A stretch of 23,659 nucleotides of DNA from Proteobacteria bacterium UBA6522 (lineage in GTDB: Bacteria; Pseudomonadota; Gammaproteobacteria; Steroidobacterales; Rariloculaceae): assembly GCA_002434915.1 (NCBI GenBank), contig DJLG01000012.1, forward strand, positions 1-23,659. The letters are read 5' to 3'. The notes under the pieces were generated by a model. That model was not told the DNA's origin. It saw only the letters and a list, made by a program, of their open reading frames with translations, and searched no databases. This document shows positions 14,404 through 23,090 of this stretch, piece by piece (within the stretch, counting starts at the first letter, position 1; each line of letters starts with the position of its first letter). The position numbers were made by a program, and so were the translations under genes.

Positions 14404-17082
14404 ATGACAGTTCGTTCTAGTGCATGTCAACCACTAATGGTTAACGATACGGAATACCAAATCTTTCGGCTCGATTCCGTTGGAAATGATTCGGTTAACC
14501 AACTTCCATATACATTAAAAATACTCCTCGAAAACCTGCTAAGGCATGAAGATGGCGTCAATATCACTGAAGACGATATCCAGTCCTTAGTTTCGTGGGA
14601 TGCAAATGCCGAACCAGAGACTGAAATAGCCTTCACTCCAGCACGCGTAATATTGCAGGACTTTACCGGCGTACCTGCTGTGGTAGACCTAGCTGCTATG
14701 AGAGATGCTGTTGTCGCTCTTGGAGGTAGTGCATCAGCAATAAACCCACTTTCTCCTGCGGAACTTGTTATTGATCATTCTGTACAGGTTGACCATTTCG
14801 GAACATCTACCAGTCTCAGTCAAAATAACGCAATCGAATTTGAGCGTAATAAAGAGCGCTACTCATTTCTCCGCTGGGGACAAGAGGCATTCACTAACTT
14901 TCAAGTGGTACCGCCCAATACTGGCATTGTCCATCAAGTAAATCTTGAGTTTCTAAGTCGTGTTATTTTTGACACGCAACAAAACGGAAAACGATTAGCT
15001 TATCCTGACACCTTAGTAGGAACTGATTCTCATACAACCATGATTAATGGTCTTGGCATTCTTGGCTGGGGCGTTGGCGGCATTGAAGCAGAGGCGGCGA
15101 TGTTAGGACAACCAATAACAATGCTGATTCCGCAAGTCATAGGCTTTGAATTAAAGGGCAAGTTAACAGAAGCTGCCACGGCAACAGACCTTGTTCTAAC
15201 AGTTACACAAATGCTAAGAGAGCATGGGGTTGTTGGAAAGTTTGTAGAATTTTTTGGTGATGGGCTTGACCACTTACCCTTAGCTGATCGTGCAACTTTA
15301 GGAAATATGTCACCAGAGTTTGGTAGCACCTGTGCAGTATTTCCAATTGACATGGAAACTCTACGTTATCTGGAATTGTCAGGAAGGACTAAAGAACAAG
15401 TAAAGCTAGTAGAAATCTATGCGAAGTCACAGGGACTTTGGCGCGGACAACACCAAGCTAAATATAGCGATACTCTGGCACTAGAACTTGACTCAGTTGA
15501 ACCTAGTTTAGCAGGACCAAAACGCCCACAAGATCGAATCCCATTACGCAGTGCGTCCTCCAAATTCGCAAAACTAATGGGGCCAATCACTACAGAACGT
15601 GGTAATACGCCTGCGCCAACACCTAAAGTCGAAATGGGCGATGAATCTTTTATAGTAAGTGATGGTGCGGTTTTAATTGCGGCTATCACAAGCTGTACAA
15701 ACACCTCAAACCCAGCCGTAATGGTTGGTGCCGGGCTTTTAGCAAAAAATGCAGCTGCAAGAGGCCTCAAACCAAAACCATGGGTCAAAACTTCTCTTGC
15801 ACCTGGGTCCAAAGTGGTCACCGAATACCTTAAGGAAACAGGATTATTAGATGACCTAGAACAACTTGGTTTTAATATAGTCGGATATGGCTGTACAACC
15901 TGTATCGGCAATTCAGGTCCGCTCCCCAAAGAAATTGCAGATGCAACTCAAAAAAGTGACATTATTGGTTGTTCAGTTGTCTCCGGAAACCGTAATTTTG
16001 AAGGCCGGATACACCCACTTATCCGAATGAATTTTATAGCTTCTCCTCCCCTAGTAGTTGCCTATGCCTTAGCAGGAAACATGGATGTAGATCTCTATAA
16101 TGCGCCGTTAGGAGAAGATAAAAAGGGTAACCCAGTCTATTTACGAGACATTTGGCCTAGTCCTCATGAAGTTCAAGACCTTATCTCTAAAAACATTGAT
16201 GCCAATATGTTTGCTAGAAGTTATTCCGGAGTATTTGATGGGGATGATAATTGGAATCAACTCCAAGTTGCCGCAGGTGAAACCTATGCTTGGGACAACA
16301 CATCTACGTATGTAAAGAACCCTCCTTATTTTGATGGTATGACGCTGGAACCTCAATCAACTAGTGATATTCATAATGCTCGAGTTATAGCCATGTTAGG
16401 AGACTCAGTAACAACTGATCATATTTCACCGGCTGGTGCAATTGCTACTGATGGTCCCGCAGGTGACTACTTGCGTGCTTTAGGTGTAGAGCCTAAAGAC
16501 TTTAATTCGTATGGTTCACGGCGAGGAAACCATGAGGTGATGATGCGAGGGACATTTGCCAATATACGTCTCCGCAATCAGCTTGCACCAGGCACAGAGG
16601 GTGGTTGGACAACTCATATCCCTAGCGGAAAACAAATGAGTATATTTGAAGCATCAACCGCCTATCGTGATGAAAACGTACCGCTGTTGATTATTGGAGG
16701 TAAAGAATATGGTTCTGGATCTTCAAGAGACTGGGCTGCTAAAGGGACACAACTATTAGGTGTAAAGGCGGTACTTGTTGAAAGTTATGAACGGATACAT
16801 CGTTCTAACTTAATCGGTATGGGAGTAATTCCTCTACAATTCTTAGATGGCGAAAATGCTTCATCACTTGGCTTAGATGGACAAGAAGCTTTCGATATCA
16901 TAGGAATTGATGAAGGTCGTTCAGACCATGTCAACATAATAGCAACCAAGACTGACGGGACAAAAAACTCATTCAAAGCATTGGTGCGTATCGATACTCC
17001 TAAAGAACAGGCCTATTTTATAAATGGAGGGATCCTACAATATGTCCTTCGACAGCTTGTTAAGGCGGATAAAGCTGCCTGA
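14404..17082 (+). CDS. acnA: Aconitate hydratase A
   Basis: TCA-cycle [4Fe-4S] enzyme converting citrate to isocitrate. The 892-residue protein belongs to the AcnA/IRP1 type. Cluster ligands are C431 in 'SCTNTSNP', C497 and C500 in 'GCTTCIG', with the same spacing (66 and 3) as in E. coli AcnA. Further motifs: 'VGTDSHTTMINGLGILGWGVGG', 'HPLIRMNF' and the C-terminal swivel domain with 'LGDSVTTDHISPAG' and 'GGKEYGSGSSRDWAAKG'. A good TAAGGA ribosome site precedes the ATG and an extended -10 promoter lies about 45 bases upstream. The gene is monocistronic in appearance, ending at a palindrome shared with the convergent DUF4389 gene. Whether it also acts as an RNA-binding regulator, as E. coli AcnA does, cannot be seen. 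Confidence 0.97.
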   Translation: MTVRSSACQPLMVNDTEYQIFRLDSVGNDSVNQLPYTLKILLENLLRHEDGVNITEDDIQSLVSWDANAEPETEIAFTPARVILQDFTGVPAVVDLAAMRDAVVALGGSASAINPLSPAELVIDHSVQVDHFGTSTSLSQNNAIEFERNKERYSFLRWGQEAFTNFQVVPPNTGIVHQVNLEFLSRVIFDTQQNGKRLAYPDTLVGTDSHTTMINGLGILGWGVGGIEAEAAMLGQPITMLIPQVIGFELKGKLTEAATATDLVLTVTQMLREHGVVGKFVEFFGDGLDHLPLADRATLGNMSPEFGSTCAVFPIDMETLRYLELSGRTKEQVKLVEIYAKSQGLWRGQHQAKYSDTLALELDSVEPSLAGPKRPQDRIPLRSASSKFAKLMGPITTERGNTPAPTPKVEMGDESFIVSDGAVLIAAITSCTNTSNPAVMVGAGLLAKNAAARGLKPKPWVKTSLAPGSKVVTEYLKETGLLDDLEQLGFNIVGYGCTTCIGNSGPLPKEIADATQKSDIIGCSVVSGNRNFEGRIHPLIRMNFIASPPLVVAYALAGNMDVDLYNAPLGEDKKGNPVYLRDIWPSPHEVQDLISKNIDANMFARSYSGVFDGDDNWNQLQVAAGETYAWDNTSTYVKNPPYFDGMTLEPQSTSDIHNARVIAMLGDSVTTDHISPAGAIATDGPAGDYLRALGVEPKDFNSYGSRRGNHEVMMRGTFANIRLRNQLAPGTEGGWTTHIPSGKQMSIFEASTAYRDENVPLLIIGGKEYGSGSSRDWAAKGTQLLGVKAVLVESYERIHRSNLIGMGVIPLQFLDGENASSLGLDGQEAFDIIGIDEGRSDHVNIIATKTDGTKNSFKALVRIDTPKEQAYFINGGILQYVLRQLVKADKAA

Positions 17083-17089
17083 ACTAAAT

Positions 17090-17112
17090 TTAGGCGTATT
17101 AGGCGCGCCTAA
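17090..17112. terminator. Palindromic hairpin between convergent acnA and DUF4389 genes
   Basis: TTAGGCGCGCCTAA (17099-17112) is a perfect 14-base palindrome, and the upstream copy TTAGGCG at 17090-17096 can pair instead with CGCCTAA at 17106-17112 around a 9-nt loop. It lies between the acnA stop and, overlapping by a few bases in context, the DUF4389 stop, as expected of a two-way terminator. Neither side has a proper U tract, so termination is inferred from place and symmetry only. Confidence 0.35.
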
Positions 17113-17460
17113 TTATCCGGGAGGCTCTGTTGGCCAATCGTCAAATGGAAAAGGTTGAACTTCTGTAACAAACGCTAGATAAGCGACTAGTTGATAAGAA
17201 TACGTGGCTAGACTCTGTCCTAAAGAATTCAGACGTGTATTAGTCTTCCCTTTTACTAATACAATACAAAATTGAAGGAGCATTACAGCGATAACCACCA
17301 CTCTTGAAACACTCCAAATAGCAGCAAACAACACCATAAACAACAGTCTTAACCAAGTTGAACGAGACTTAATATTCTCTTCGAGACTACTTTCCTCAAT
17401 AACGGAATCAGCATCCAAATCTGGGGGGACATTATCCGGCGGAATTTTGAAATCGTTCAT
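17113..17460 (-). CDS. Small membrane protein, DUF4389 family
   Basis: A 115-residue protein of unknown function with an acidic, proline-rich N-terminal tail ('DFKIPPDNVPPDLDADS'), one long or two close hydrophobic segments at about 42-70 ('LRLLFMVLFAAIW', 'VVVIAVMLLQFCIVLV') and a conserved end 'PFPFDDWP', which is the form of DUF4389 proteins. It is probably an inner-membrane protein. The ATG at 17460 is chosen because AGGTGG lies just before it; the longer open frame to 17514 adds 18 residues without support. A small hairpin overlaps that ribosome site. It is convergent with acnA and divergent from tatD. No role can be given. Confidence 0.78.
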   Translation of the reverse strand: MNDFKIPPDNVPPDLDADSVIEESSLEENIKSRSTWLRLLFMVLFAAIWSVSRVVVIAVMLLQFCIVLVKGKTNTRLNSLGQSLATYSYQLVAYLAFVTEVQPFPFDDWPTEPPG

Positions 17461-17466
17461 AGAACC

Positions 17467-17480
17467 ACCTACTAATAGGT
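17467..17480 (-). promoter_or_regulatory. Hairpin overlapping the DUF4389 ribosome binding site
   Basis: On the minus strand ACCTA-UUAG-UAGGU forms a 5-bp stem with a 4-nt loop whose 3' arm contains the start of the Shine-Dalgarno UAGGUGG of the DUF4389 gene. If formed in the mRNA it would partly hide the ribosome site. The stem is short, so an effect on translation is only a possibility. Confidence 0.25.
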
Positions 17481-17625
17481 CAACATAACCGTCGCATAAT
17501 ACCCTCTTATGCAATCTCTTTGGTAGATAATCTATTATTGTTGCTGAGAGTTACATCCTATTCTGAATACATCAATCAAATATAACTATTACTTAAAACC
17601 TAATTACCCTTCATGATCTAACAAT

Positions 17626-18432
17626 ATGATGTCATTAATAGATATTGGAGCCAACCTGACTCACAACTCATTTGATAATGATCTTTCAATTGTGATTCAG
17701 AATGCTCATTTAGCCGGTATAAGCCGGATTATTGTGACTGGAACTTCGATAGTGGAAAGTGTTCGTGCTCTAGAACTTAGCAAAAGTTACCCTGAATACC
17801 TCTTCGCAACCGCAGGTGTGCACCCACATAATGCTAAAGAATTTGATGAACATACGATTACTGCCCTACAGGACTTAGCTAAAAATGACGAAATTGTCGC
17901 GATTGGCGAATGCGGACTAGATTTTCATAGAAACTTTTCCACACAGAATGAACAAAAACATGCTTTCTTAAGCCAATTAGAATTAGCAACTGAAATAAAT
18001 CTTCCCGTCTTCTTGCATCAACGTGAAGCTCATAAAGATCTAGTTAGTTTACTTCGACCTATTCGACATAAACTATGTGGAGGAGTTGCACATTGCTTCA
18101 CAGGTGGAAAACATGAATTGCATACCTACCTGGATATGGATTTATACATAGGAATTACTGGATGGTTATGTGATGACAGCCGAGGTCATGAACTCCGTGA
18201 TGCAGTAGGTGATATTCCTCTAGAGCGGTTGTTATTAGAAACAGATGCACCGTATTTATTACCTAAAGATTTACCTCAAAAGCCAGGTGGCCGTAGAAAC
18301 GAGCCTAGGTTTCTCCCTCATATACTGGAGCGATTATCAAAAATAATGAACAAATCGGTAACAGATATAGCAGATGCAAGCCGTATCAATGCAGAGCAAC
18401 TTTTTAACCTTAAAACCTCAGAAACTTCATAA
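17626..18432 (+). CDS. tatD: TatD family metal-dependent DNase
   Basis: Cytoplasmic TIM-barrel metal hydrolase of the TatD family, reported as a 3'-5' exonuclease on DNA and RNA with a part in DNA repair and nucleic acid turnover. The 268-residue protein begins 'SLIDIGANLTHNSF', which matches E. coli TatD ('DIG-x-NL') rather than YcfH or YjjV (D-x-H-x-H-L). Metal and active-site motifs: 'TAGVHPHNAKEF', 'AIGECGLDFHRN', 'PVFLHQREAH', 'VAHCFTGG', 'LLLETDAPYLLP' and 'RRNEPRFLPHI'. The start is either of two adjacent ATGs (17626 or 17629). It stands alone, divergent from DUF4389 and convergent with the NERD gene with only 14 bases between stops; the tat genes are not near. Confidence 0.93.
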   Translation: MMSLIDIGANLTHNSFDNDLSIVIQNAHLAGISRIIVTGTSIVESVRALELSKSYPEYLFATAGVHPHNAKEFDEHTITALQDLAKNDEIVAIGECGLDFHRNFSTQNEQKHAFLSQLELATEINLPVFLHQREAHKDLVSLLRPIRHKLCGGVAHCFTGGKHELHTYLDMDLYIGITGWLCDDSRGHELRDAVGDIPLERLLLETDAPYLLPKDLPQKPGGRRNEPRFLPHILERLSKIMNKSVTDIADASRINAEQLFNLKTSETS

Positions 18433-18446
18433 TAAGAAGGAATCGC

Positions 18447-19046
18447 TTAGAGATCTGGCCTTACTGAACTACAAATAGTTTGCCAATAAGGGCTAAATGC
18501 TTCCGTAACACGTTCTAACTCAAGCCTATCTGGCTTTTTATAAAGATTAAGCAATTCTTGTGGAAGAATCACATTCTCTGGGCGATCTCTACTAAAATCA
18601 GCTCCCTGAATGAATAGAACGTGACCTAAAATAGGAATATCTCTAACTAAAAGACGTAAAGCTGCCATTCGGTTATATAAGGCCGTCTGAGGATTCTGAA
18701 TGGATATACGCTCCTGACCTGTCAGAATTGCCCACTCATCCATCTGATTTCCACCAAACACCTTACCGGTGCTTGTTTTTACATCCAGTATAACCAGCCC
18801 CCGTATAGTAAGAAGCAGATGCTCGATATGAATTTCTCCATCCATATCATCAAACAGGACAATATTACTAAGGCGTTCAATACTTATTTCTTCTATAAGA
18901 TTCGTTAAAGGGTTAGTATCACTTTGCTTTCGTTTAATAAAAATAAACACGACAAAGATACCCAAAAGAAACAAGCCTCCTATCAACCATTCCTTGTAAG
19001 TTGAAAACACATTAAGAATATAGTTTAAAATACTGTTTTCTAACAT
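18447..19046 (-). CDS. Membrane-anchored NERD domain protein
   Basis: A 199-residue protein with one N-terminal membrane helix at about 17-37 ('WLIGGLFLLGIFVVFIFI') followed by a NERD domain, a nuclease-related fold. Visible features are 'IHIEHLLLTIRGLVILDVKTSTGKVFGG', which carries the family pattern of an acidic residue before H, then R-G and the D/E-x-K core, and the later 'NPQTALYNRMAALR' (NPxxQ-like). The function is unknown; a nuclease is suggested by fold only. It starts 3 bases after the thrC stop, so it is translationally coupled to the threonine operon, although no link to threonine synthesis is known. No family-normal extra domains (helicase, kinase) are present. Confidence 0.82.
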   Translation of the reverse strand: MLENSILNYILNVFSTYKEWLIGGLFLLGIFVVFIFIKRKQSDTNPLTNLIEEISIERLSNIVLFDDMDGEIHIEHLLLTIRGLVILDVKTSTGKVFGGNQMDEWAILTGQERISIQNPQTALYNRMAALRLLVRDIPILGHVLFIQGADFSRDRPENVILPQELLNLYKKPDRLELERVTEAFSPYWQTICSSVRPDL

Positions 19047-19049
19047 TTT

Positions 19050-20351
19050 TTAACCATCTAATATGGCGCTAAAATGAGTAATATCTGGTTCAAGCTTTCC
19101 ATAACTAGTTGGCAATTTTAAAAGAGCTTTTAAAGCCAAGGGAACAGGCACCTTTGCACCTATAGCCTCCTCAACTATATGGTCAAATTTAGCAGGATGG
19201 GCTGTTGCAGCCACTATCCAAGCTTCGTTTTCCTGTCGATTCCTAGGTAGCTCGTCGTAAACACTAAAGCCGGTAGCTGTGTGTGGGCACCATATTTTAT
19301 CTCGCTGAATATGATCTTTAGCCAACTGTTTGATGATTTTTTCATCACTTACTGGATAAGCCTCTATAGCAGCTCGTAAATCAGGAAAATCTGGTATTAA
19401 GTGCTGCAACCTTTCCATATTACTAGGATCTCCGACGTCCATAGCTGAAGCAAGCGTCTGAATACTACTTCTTGGCTGCCAATCCCCTGTTGATAGGAAA
19501 TCCGATATTACTCGGTTTGAATTAGTAGACAAAATAATATCTTGTATAGGCATACCCATGGCACGGGCCCAAATGCAGGCCAAGCCATTACCGAGATTAC
19601 CAGTAGGTACAATATAATTTACTTTAGTTCCATACTGTCTCCAATGCCAAATGCTTGCTGCTGCGTGGTATACCGTCTGTGGAAGCAACCGACCTAGATT
19701 GATACTATTTGCGGCACTCAGTTGGTGTTTCTCCCTAAGATTCACATCATTAAAGGCGCTCTTAAGTAATGCCTGACATTGATCAAAAGAACCATTTACT
19801 TCATATGAGCTAACATTCCCAGTCCAACAAGTTAGCTGATGTTTTTGACGAGGAGATACTTGACCATCAGGAAAAAGAACTATCACCCTCATTCCACTGC
19901 GCCCGTGAAAGGCTGCTGCTACTGCCCCACCAGTATCACCAGAAGTAGCAACAAGAATGGTCAGGGGTTTCTCACCTTTTAAACCTAATTCTTCTAACGA
20001 ACGCTCCATAACCGAGGCTAAAAATCTTGCGCCAACATCTTTAAAGGCTGCTGTGGGGCCATGAAACAATTCAAGAACAGATAATTTTCCCTTATTCAGC
20101 TCCTCAAGTGGTACTGGGAAATTAAAGGCATCCTTACAAATTTCCTCAAGGCCCACTTCCAGTGGAGACCCTTGAAAAAAAGGCTCAAGAAGCTCAATTG
20201 CAATTTCAGCTAACGACTCACCTTGTATTTTTTTAAAATCAAAACTCGGTAACCTTTCTGGAACATAAAGCCTTCCATCCGGCGCTAAACCCCTACCAAT
20301 GACCTCAATCAAATTTGCCTCATAGGCCCCTTGAGTACTTAGATATCGCAT
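19050..20351 (-). CDS. thrC: Threonine synthase
   Basis: PLP enzyme that converts O-phosphohomoserine to threonine, the last step of the pathway. The 433-residue protein has 'GLAPDGRLYVPERLP' at the N-terminus, the PLP-lysine motif 'HGPTAAFKDVGARFL' and 'ATSGDTGGAVAAAF' plus 'VPTGNLGNGLACIWA' for phosphate binding, as in the E. coli-type long enzyme. The ATG lies 6 bases after the thrA stop and the NERD gene follows after 3 bases. The homoserine kinase gene thrB, which in E. coli stands between thrA and thrC, is not present here and must be encoded elsewhere or replaced. Confidence 0.96.
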   Translation of the reverse strand: MRYLSTQGAYEANLIEVIGRGLAPDGRLYVPERLPSFDFKKIQGESLAEIAIELLEPFFQGSPLEVGLEEICKDAFNFPVPLEELNKGKLSVLELFHGPTAAFKDVGARFLASVMERSLEELGLKGEKPLTILVATSGDTGGAVAAAFHGRSGMRVIVLFPDGQVSPRQKHQLTCWTGNVSSYEVNGSFDQCQALLKSAFNDVNLREKHQLSAANSINLGRLLPQTVYHAAASIWHWRQYGTKVNYIVPTGNLGNGLACIWARAMGMPIQDIILSTNSNRVISDFLSTGDWQPRSSIQTLASAMDVGDPSNMERLQHLIPDFPDLRAAIEAYPVSDEKIIKQLAKDHIQRDKIWCPHTATGFSVYDELPRNRQENEAWIVAATAHPAKFDHIVEEAIGAKVPVPLALKALLKLPTSYGKLEPDITHFSAILDG

Positions 20352-20357
20352 ACTTTG

Positions 20358-22832
20358 TTAGTCACTATTAGCACTTAACATACTGCATAATCTCAGCAAA
20401 TCAGCAAATATACCCGCTGCGGTAACATCTGGCCCAGCACCTGGACCACGAATTATTAATGGGTTTTCACAATATCGGCGTGTCACAAACTGTACGATAT
20501 TATCGGTTAGACTAATGCTCGCAAATGGATGTTCCTCTGGAAATTCTTCTAGACGAACACCAACATCCCCTGTCTTAATATTTAAGTTTGCTACATAACG
20601 TAGCACCTGACCTGATTCTCGAGCTGATTGATACTTTTTTGCCAAAGAATCATCATGATCAGCTAATTGGTCTAGGAAGTCCTGCACCTCGGCTTGAATT
20701 AGCTCTTTAGGCACAAGACTCTCAACATGGACCTCATGTAACTCAAGATCAAGACCCACCTCACGTGCAAGAATCACAGCTTTTCTGGCTACGTCTAATC
20801 CTGAAAGGTCATCCCTGGGATCTGGCTCTGTATAACCATGAGAACGTGCCTCGCGGACAATTTCAGAGAAAGGTCGATCCCCATCAAAAACATTAAAAAG
20901 ATAAGACAAAGTGCCAGAAAAAATACCACTAATACTTTCAATTTCATCGCCTGTTTCAACTAAATCTTTGAGCGTTTGAATAACAGGCAATCCTGCACCT
21001 ACCGTTGCCTCATAAAGAAAATGGGTATTAGCAGAATGTGAAAGATTCTTTAGAGACGCGTAGTACTCAATTGGACCACTATGTGCTCGTTTATTTGGAG
21101 TGATGACATGAATACCTCGATTTAACCATTCTCCATACTGATCTGCTATATCTGACTCTGCTGTACAGTCAATAATTACAGCATGAGGCAAATGTTCTGC
21201 CTGAATATGGTTTACGAATTGTTCGAGATCCATTGTTTCGCCTGCATCCACCAAAGAACGCCAATCACCTAACTCAATAAATTGATCATTAAGATGCATC
21301 CGCTTTGAAGTACCTACAGCCCGTAGCCGAAGATCTAAATTAAAAGCCTTACGAAGCCGCTTAACCTCACCTGATAATTGATCTAAAAGGGCGCTTCCAA
21401 CAGCTCCAGGGCCAATTAGCCCAATAGAAACTGTTTTTGCAGATAAGTAGAAACTTGCATGAACAGTTCTAAGGGCTCTCGTCATTTCTTTCGCATCTAT
21501 TACGGCGGAAATATTTCGTTCTGAAGCCCCCTGAGCGATAGCGCGAACGTTTATACCTGCACTACCTAAGGTACGAAAAAATCTTCCAGCCACACCAGGT
21601 ATGCCTGCCATACCATCACCTACTACTGCTAGAACCCCACACTCAGTAGTAACTTCTATGTTCTGTATCTGTCCCTGGGATAATTCCACCGAGAACGCTT
21701 TCTCCACAACAGATTTAACAAGCTCAGCTGAATTCTGTGGCACAGCAAAGCAAATCGAATGCTCTGAACTTCCCTGAGAAATAAGCATTACTGAAACATT
21801 AGCATCTCGTAGTGCCCCAAAAAGTCGGTCGGCGGTACCGGGAACACCGATCATGCCAGCACCTTCTAGATTTACTAAAGCAACGTTATCGATACCGCTG
21901 ACCCCCTTAATGAGGCCATCACCTTGATCAGTTGATGCTGTTATCCGAGTACCTGGATGTAACGGGTTAAAAGTACCCCTTATCTGAATTGGAATGTCGT
22001 GTGCTACTGCAGGCGCCATTGTTTGCGGATGTATTACTTTTGCACCGAAATATGCAAGTTCCATCGCCTCGCTATAAGAAATTTCGTTTATGACAGTCGC
22101 TTCTGGAACTTGACGAGGATCACCACTCATCACACCATCAACATCTGTCCATATATGGACAGCATCTGAATCTAAGAGCGCTCCAAATATTGAGGCCGAA
22201 TAATCACTACCATTTCTTCCAAGAGTTGTTTGTAACCCATCTGAATCCCTTGCGATATAACCGGTTATTACCGCGATGCCGTCAAACTTTGAAGGAATTG
22301 ATGCAGCTAAATTTTCCTGAGTGGGCTCCCAGCAAACGATAGGCCCCATTTCGCCTGCTTCCACCACCAAAACGTCACGCGCATCAATACATAGAACATC
22401 TTGGTCGCAATCATCTCGGGCGCTCAGCAAAGCTGAAAGCATTCTAGAAGACCATATCTCCCCGAAGCCTGACACCATATCTCGACTTCGATGTGAAGCG
22501 GCTTTGACAAGAGATAGCGCCTTCAAAACACTACTAATATCACTCAAATCAATTTCGAATTGTTTAAGAAATGCGCTACTTTCTTTAGAGGGCAATAGAT
22601 CCTCTACTATAATTTTATAACGCTCATGCAACTCCCCCACCAATTCATCAATAGGCTCTCGTCTTGCTGCATTATCAATTAACTGAAATAGCAGGTTAGT
22701 TATGCCACCAACTGCTGAAACCACAACTGCACGATTCTCACCCGGCTGCGTAAGTACAATATCAGCAACCCGCTGAAAGCACTCAGCATCGGCCAAGCTT
22801 GTTCCTCCAAATTTATGAACTACCCAATTCAC
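20358..22832 (-). CDS. thrA: Bifunctional aspartokinase/homoserine dehydrogenase I
   Basis: Fused enzyme for the first and third steps from aspartate to homoserine. Aspartokinase domain at the N-terminus with 'HKFGGTS', 'GFGEIWSSRML', 'TLGRNGSDYSA' and 'WTDVDGVMSGDPR'; two ACT domains near 310-460 ('VALVNLEGAGMIGVPG', 'VLAVVGDGMAGIPG') that in this family bind threonine for feedback; homoserine dehydrogenase with 'IGLIGPGAVGSALLDQL' (NAD(P) binding), 'ITPNKRAHSG', 'EATVGAGLPVI', 'GIFSGTLSYLF' and 'DPRDDLSGLDVARK'. The GTG at 22832 is preferred: AGAGGT stands 4 bases before it and the protein (824 residues) then starts as E. coli ThrA (820) does. A frame-open ATG at 22868 adds 12 residues but has no ribosome site. 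It heads thrA-thrC-NERD. Confidence 0.96.
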   Translation of the reverse strand: MNWVVHKFGGTSLADAECFQRVADIVLTQPGENRAVVVSAVGGITNLLFQLIDNAARREPIDELVGELHERYKIIVEDLLPSKESSAFLKQFEIDLSDISSVLKALSLVKAASHRSRDMVSGFGEIWSSRMLSALLSARDDCDQDVLCIDARDVLVVEAGEMGPIVCWEPTQENLAASIPSKFDGIAVITGYIARDSDGLQTTLGRNGSDYSASIFGALLDSDAVHIWTDVDGVMSGDPRQVPEATVINEISYSEAMELAYFGAKVIHPQTMAPAVAHDIPIQIRGTFNPLHPGTRITASTDQGDGLIKGVSGIDNVALVNLEGAGMIGVPGTADRLFGALRDANVSVMLISQGSSEHSICFAVPQNSAELVKSVVEKAFSVELSQGQIQNIEVTTECGVLAVVGDGMAGIPGVAGRFFRTLGSAGINVRAIAQGASERNISAVIDAKEMTRALRTVHASFYLSAKTVSIGLIGPGAVGSALLDQLSGEVKRLRKAFNLDLRLRAVGTSKRMHLNDQFIELGDWRSLVDAGETMDLEQFVNHIQAEHLPHAVIIDCTAESDIADQYGEWLNRGIHVITPNKRAHSGPIEYYASLKNLSHSANTHFLYEATVGAGLPVIQTLKDLVETGDEIESISGIFSGTLSYLFNVFDGDRPFSEIVREARSHGYTEPDPRDDLSGLDVARKAVILAREVGLDLELHEVHVESLVPKELIQAEVQDFLDQLADHDDSLAKKYQSARESGQVLRYVANLNIKTGDVGVRLEEFPEEHPFASISLTDNIVQFVTRRYCENPLIIRGPGAGPDVTAAGIFADLLRLCSMLSANSD

Positions 22833-22880
22833 TGTTACCTCTGACTGTTTTTTAACTAATAGACCCATAACAGGGTGGCG

Positions 22881-22889
22881 AGAATAGCA
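22881..22889 (-). promoter_or_regulatory. Possible extended -10 promoter for thrA
   Basis: On the minus strand TGCTATTCT resembles an extended -10 (TGn plus TATTCT). A perfect -35 hexamer TTGACA lies upstream at 22903-22898, but only 11 bases separate the two, too few for normal sigma-70 use, so the extended -10 would have to act without it. A start near 22874 would leave a leader of about 40 bases before the GTG at 22832. Confidence 0.3.
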
Positions 22890-23055
22890 AAAACTAGTGT
22901 CAAGATGGCGATAAACTTCTCTTATTAAGGTTTACGCAAGCTATGAAATCGGTTCTGTTATCGCATTAAGCCAAACTGATTTTTAGAAGAATTCATGTGT
23001 GGATTAGACCAAACAGCAATATCGCCAACTTAAAATAACTAGGTATTATCTTTGC

Positions 23056-23090
23056 AACTAGCACTGCAAGCTAACTCCAGATTGCTAGTT
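23056..23090 (-). terminator. Inverted repeat at the rpe 3' end, possible terminator
   Basis: AACTAGCA and TGCTAGTT form a perfect 8-bp stem, extended by CTG/CAG past a 2-nt bulge, with an 11-nt loop. It begins within the rpe stop codon and lies before the thrA leader region. No U tract follows on the minus strand, so it may be an RNA 3' end or simply a stable hairpin. Confidence 0.3.

Noticed and set aside
15417..15929. 170-residue ORF opposite acnA
   Set aside because: It is antisense to the conserved, cluster-binding part of aconitase and resembles no family; a shadow of the coding strand.
22881..22903. Full sigma-70 promoter TTGACA...TATTCT before thrA
   Set aside because: The spacer is only 11 bases, too short for the -35 and -10 to act together; kept only as a weak extended -10 candidate.
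22958..22996. Possible thr operon leader peptide (12 codons, MNSSKNQFGLMR)
   Set aside because: It has no run of threonine or isoleucine codons and no terminator/antiterminator follows, so it does not support thrL-like attenuation.
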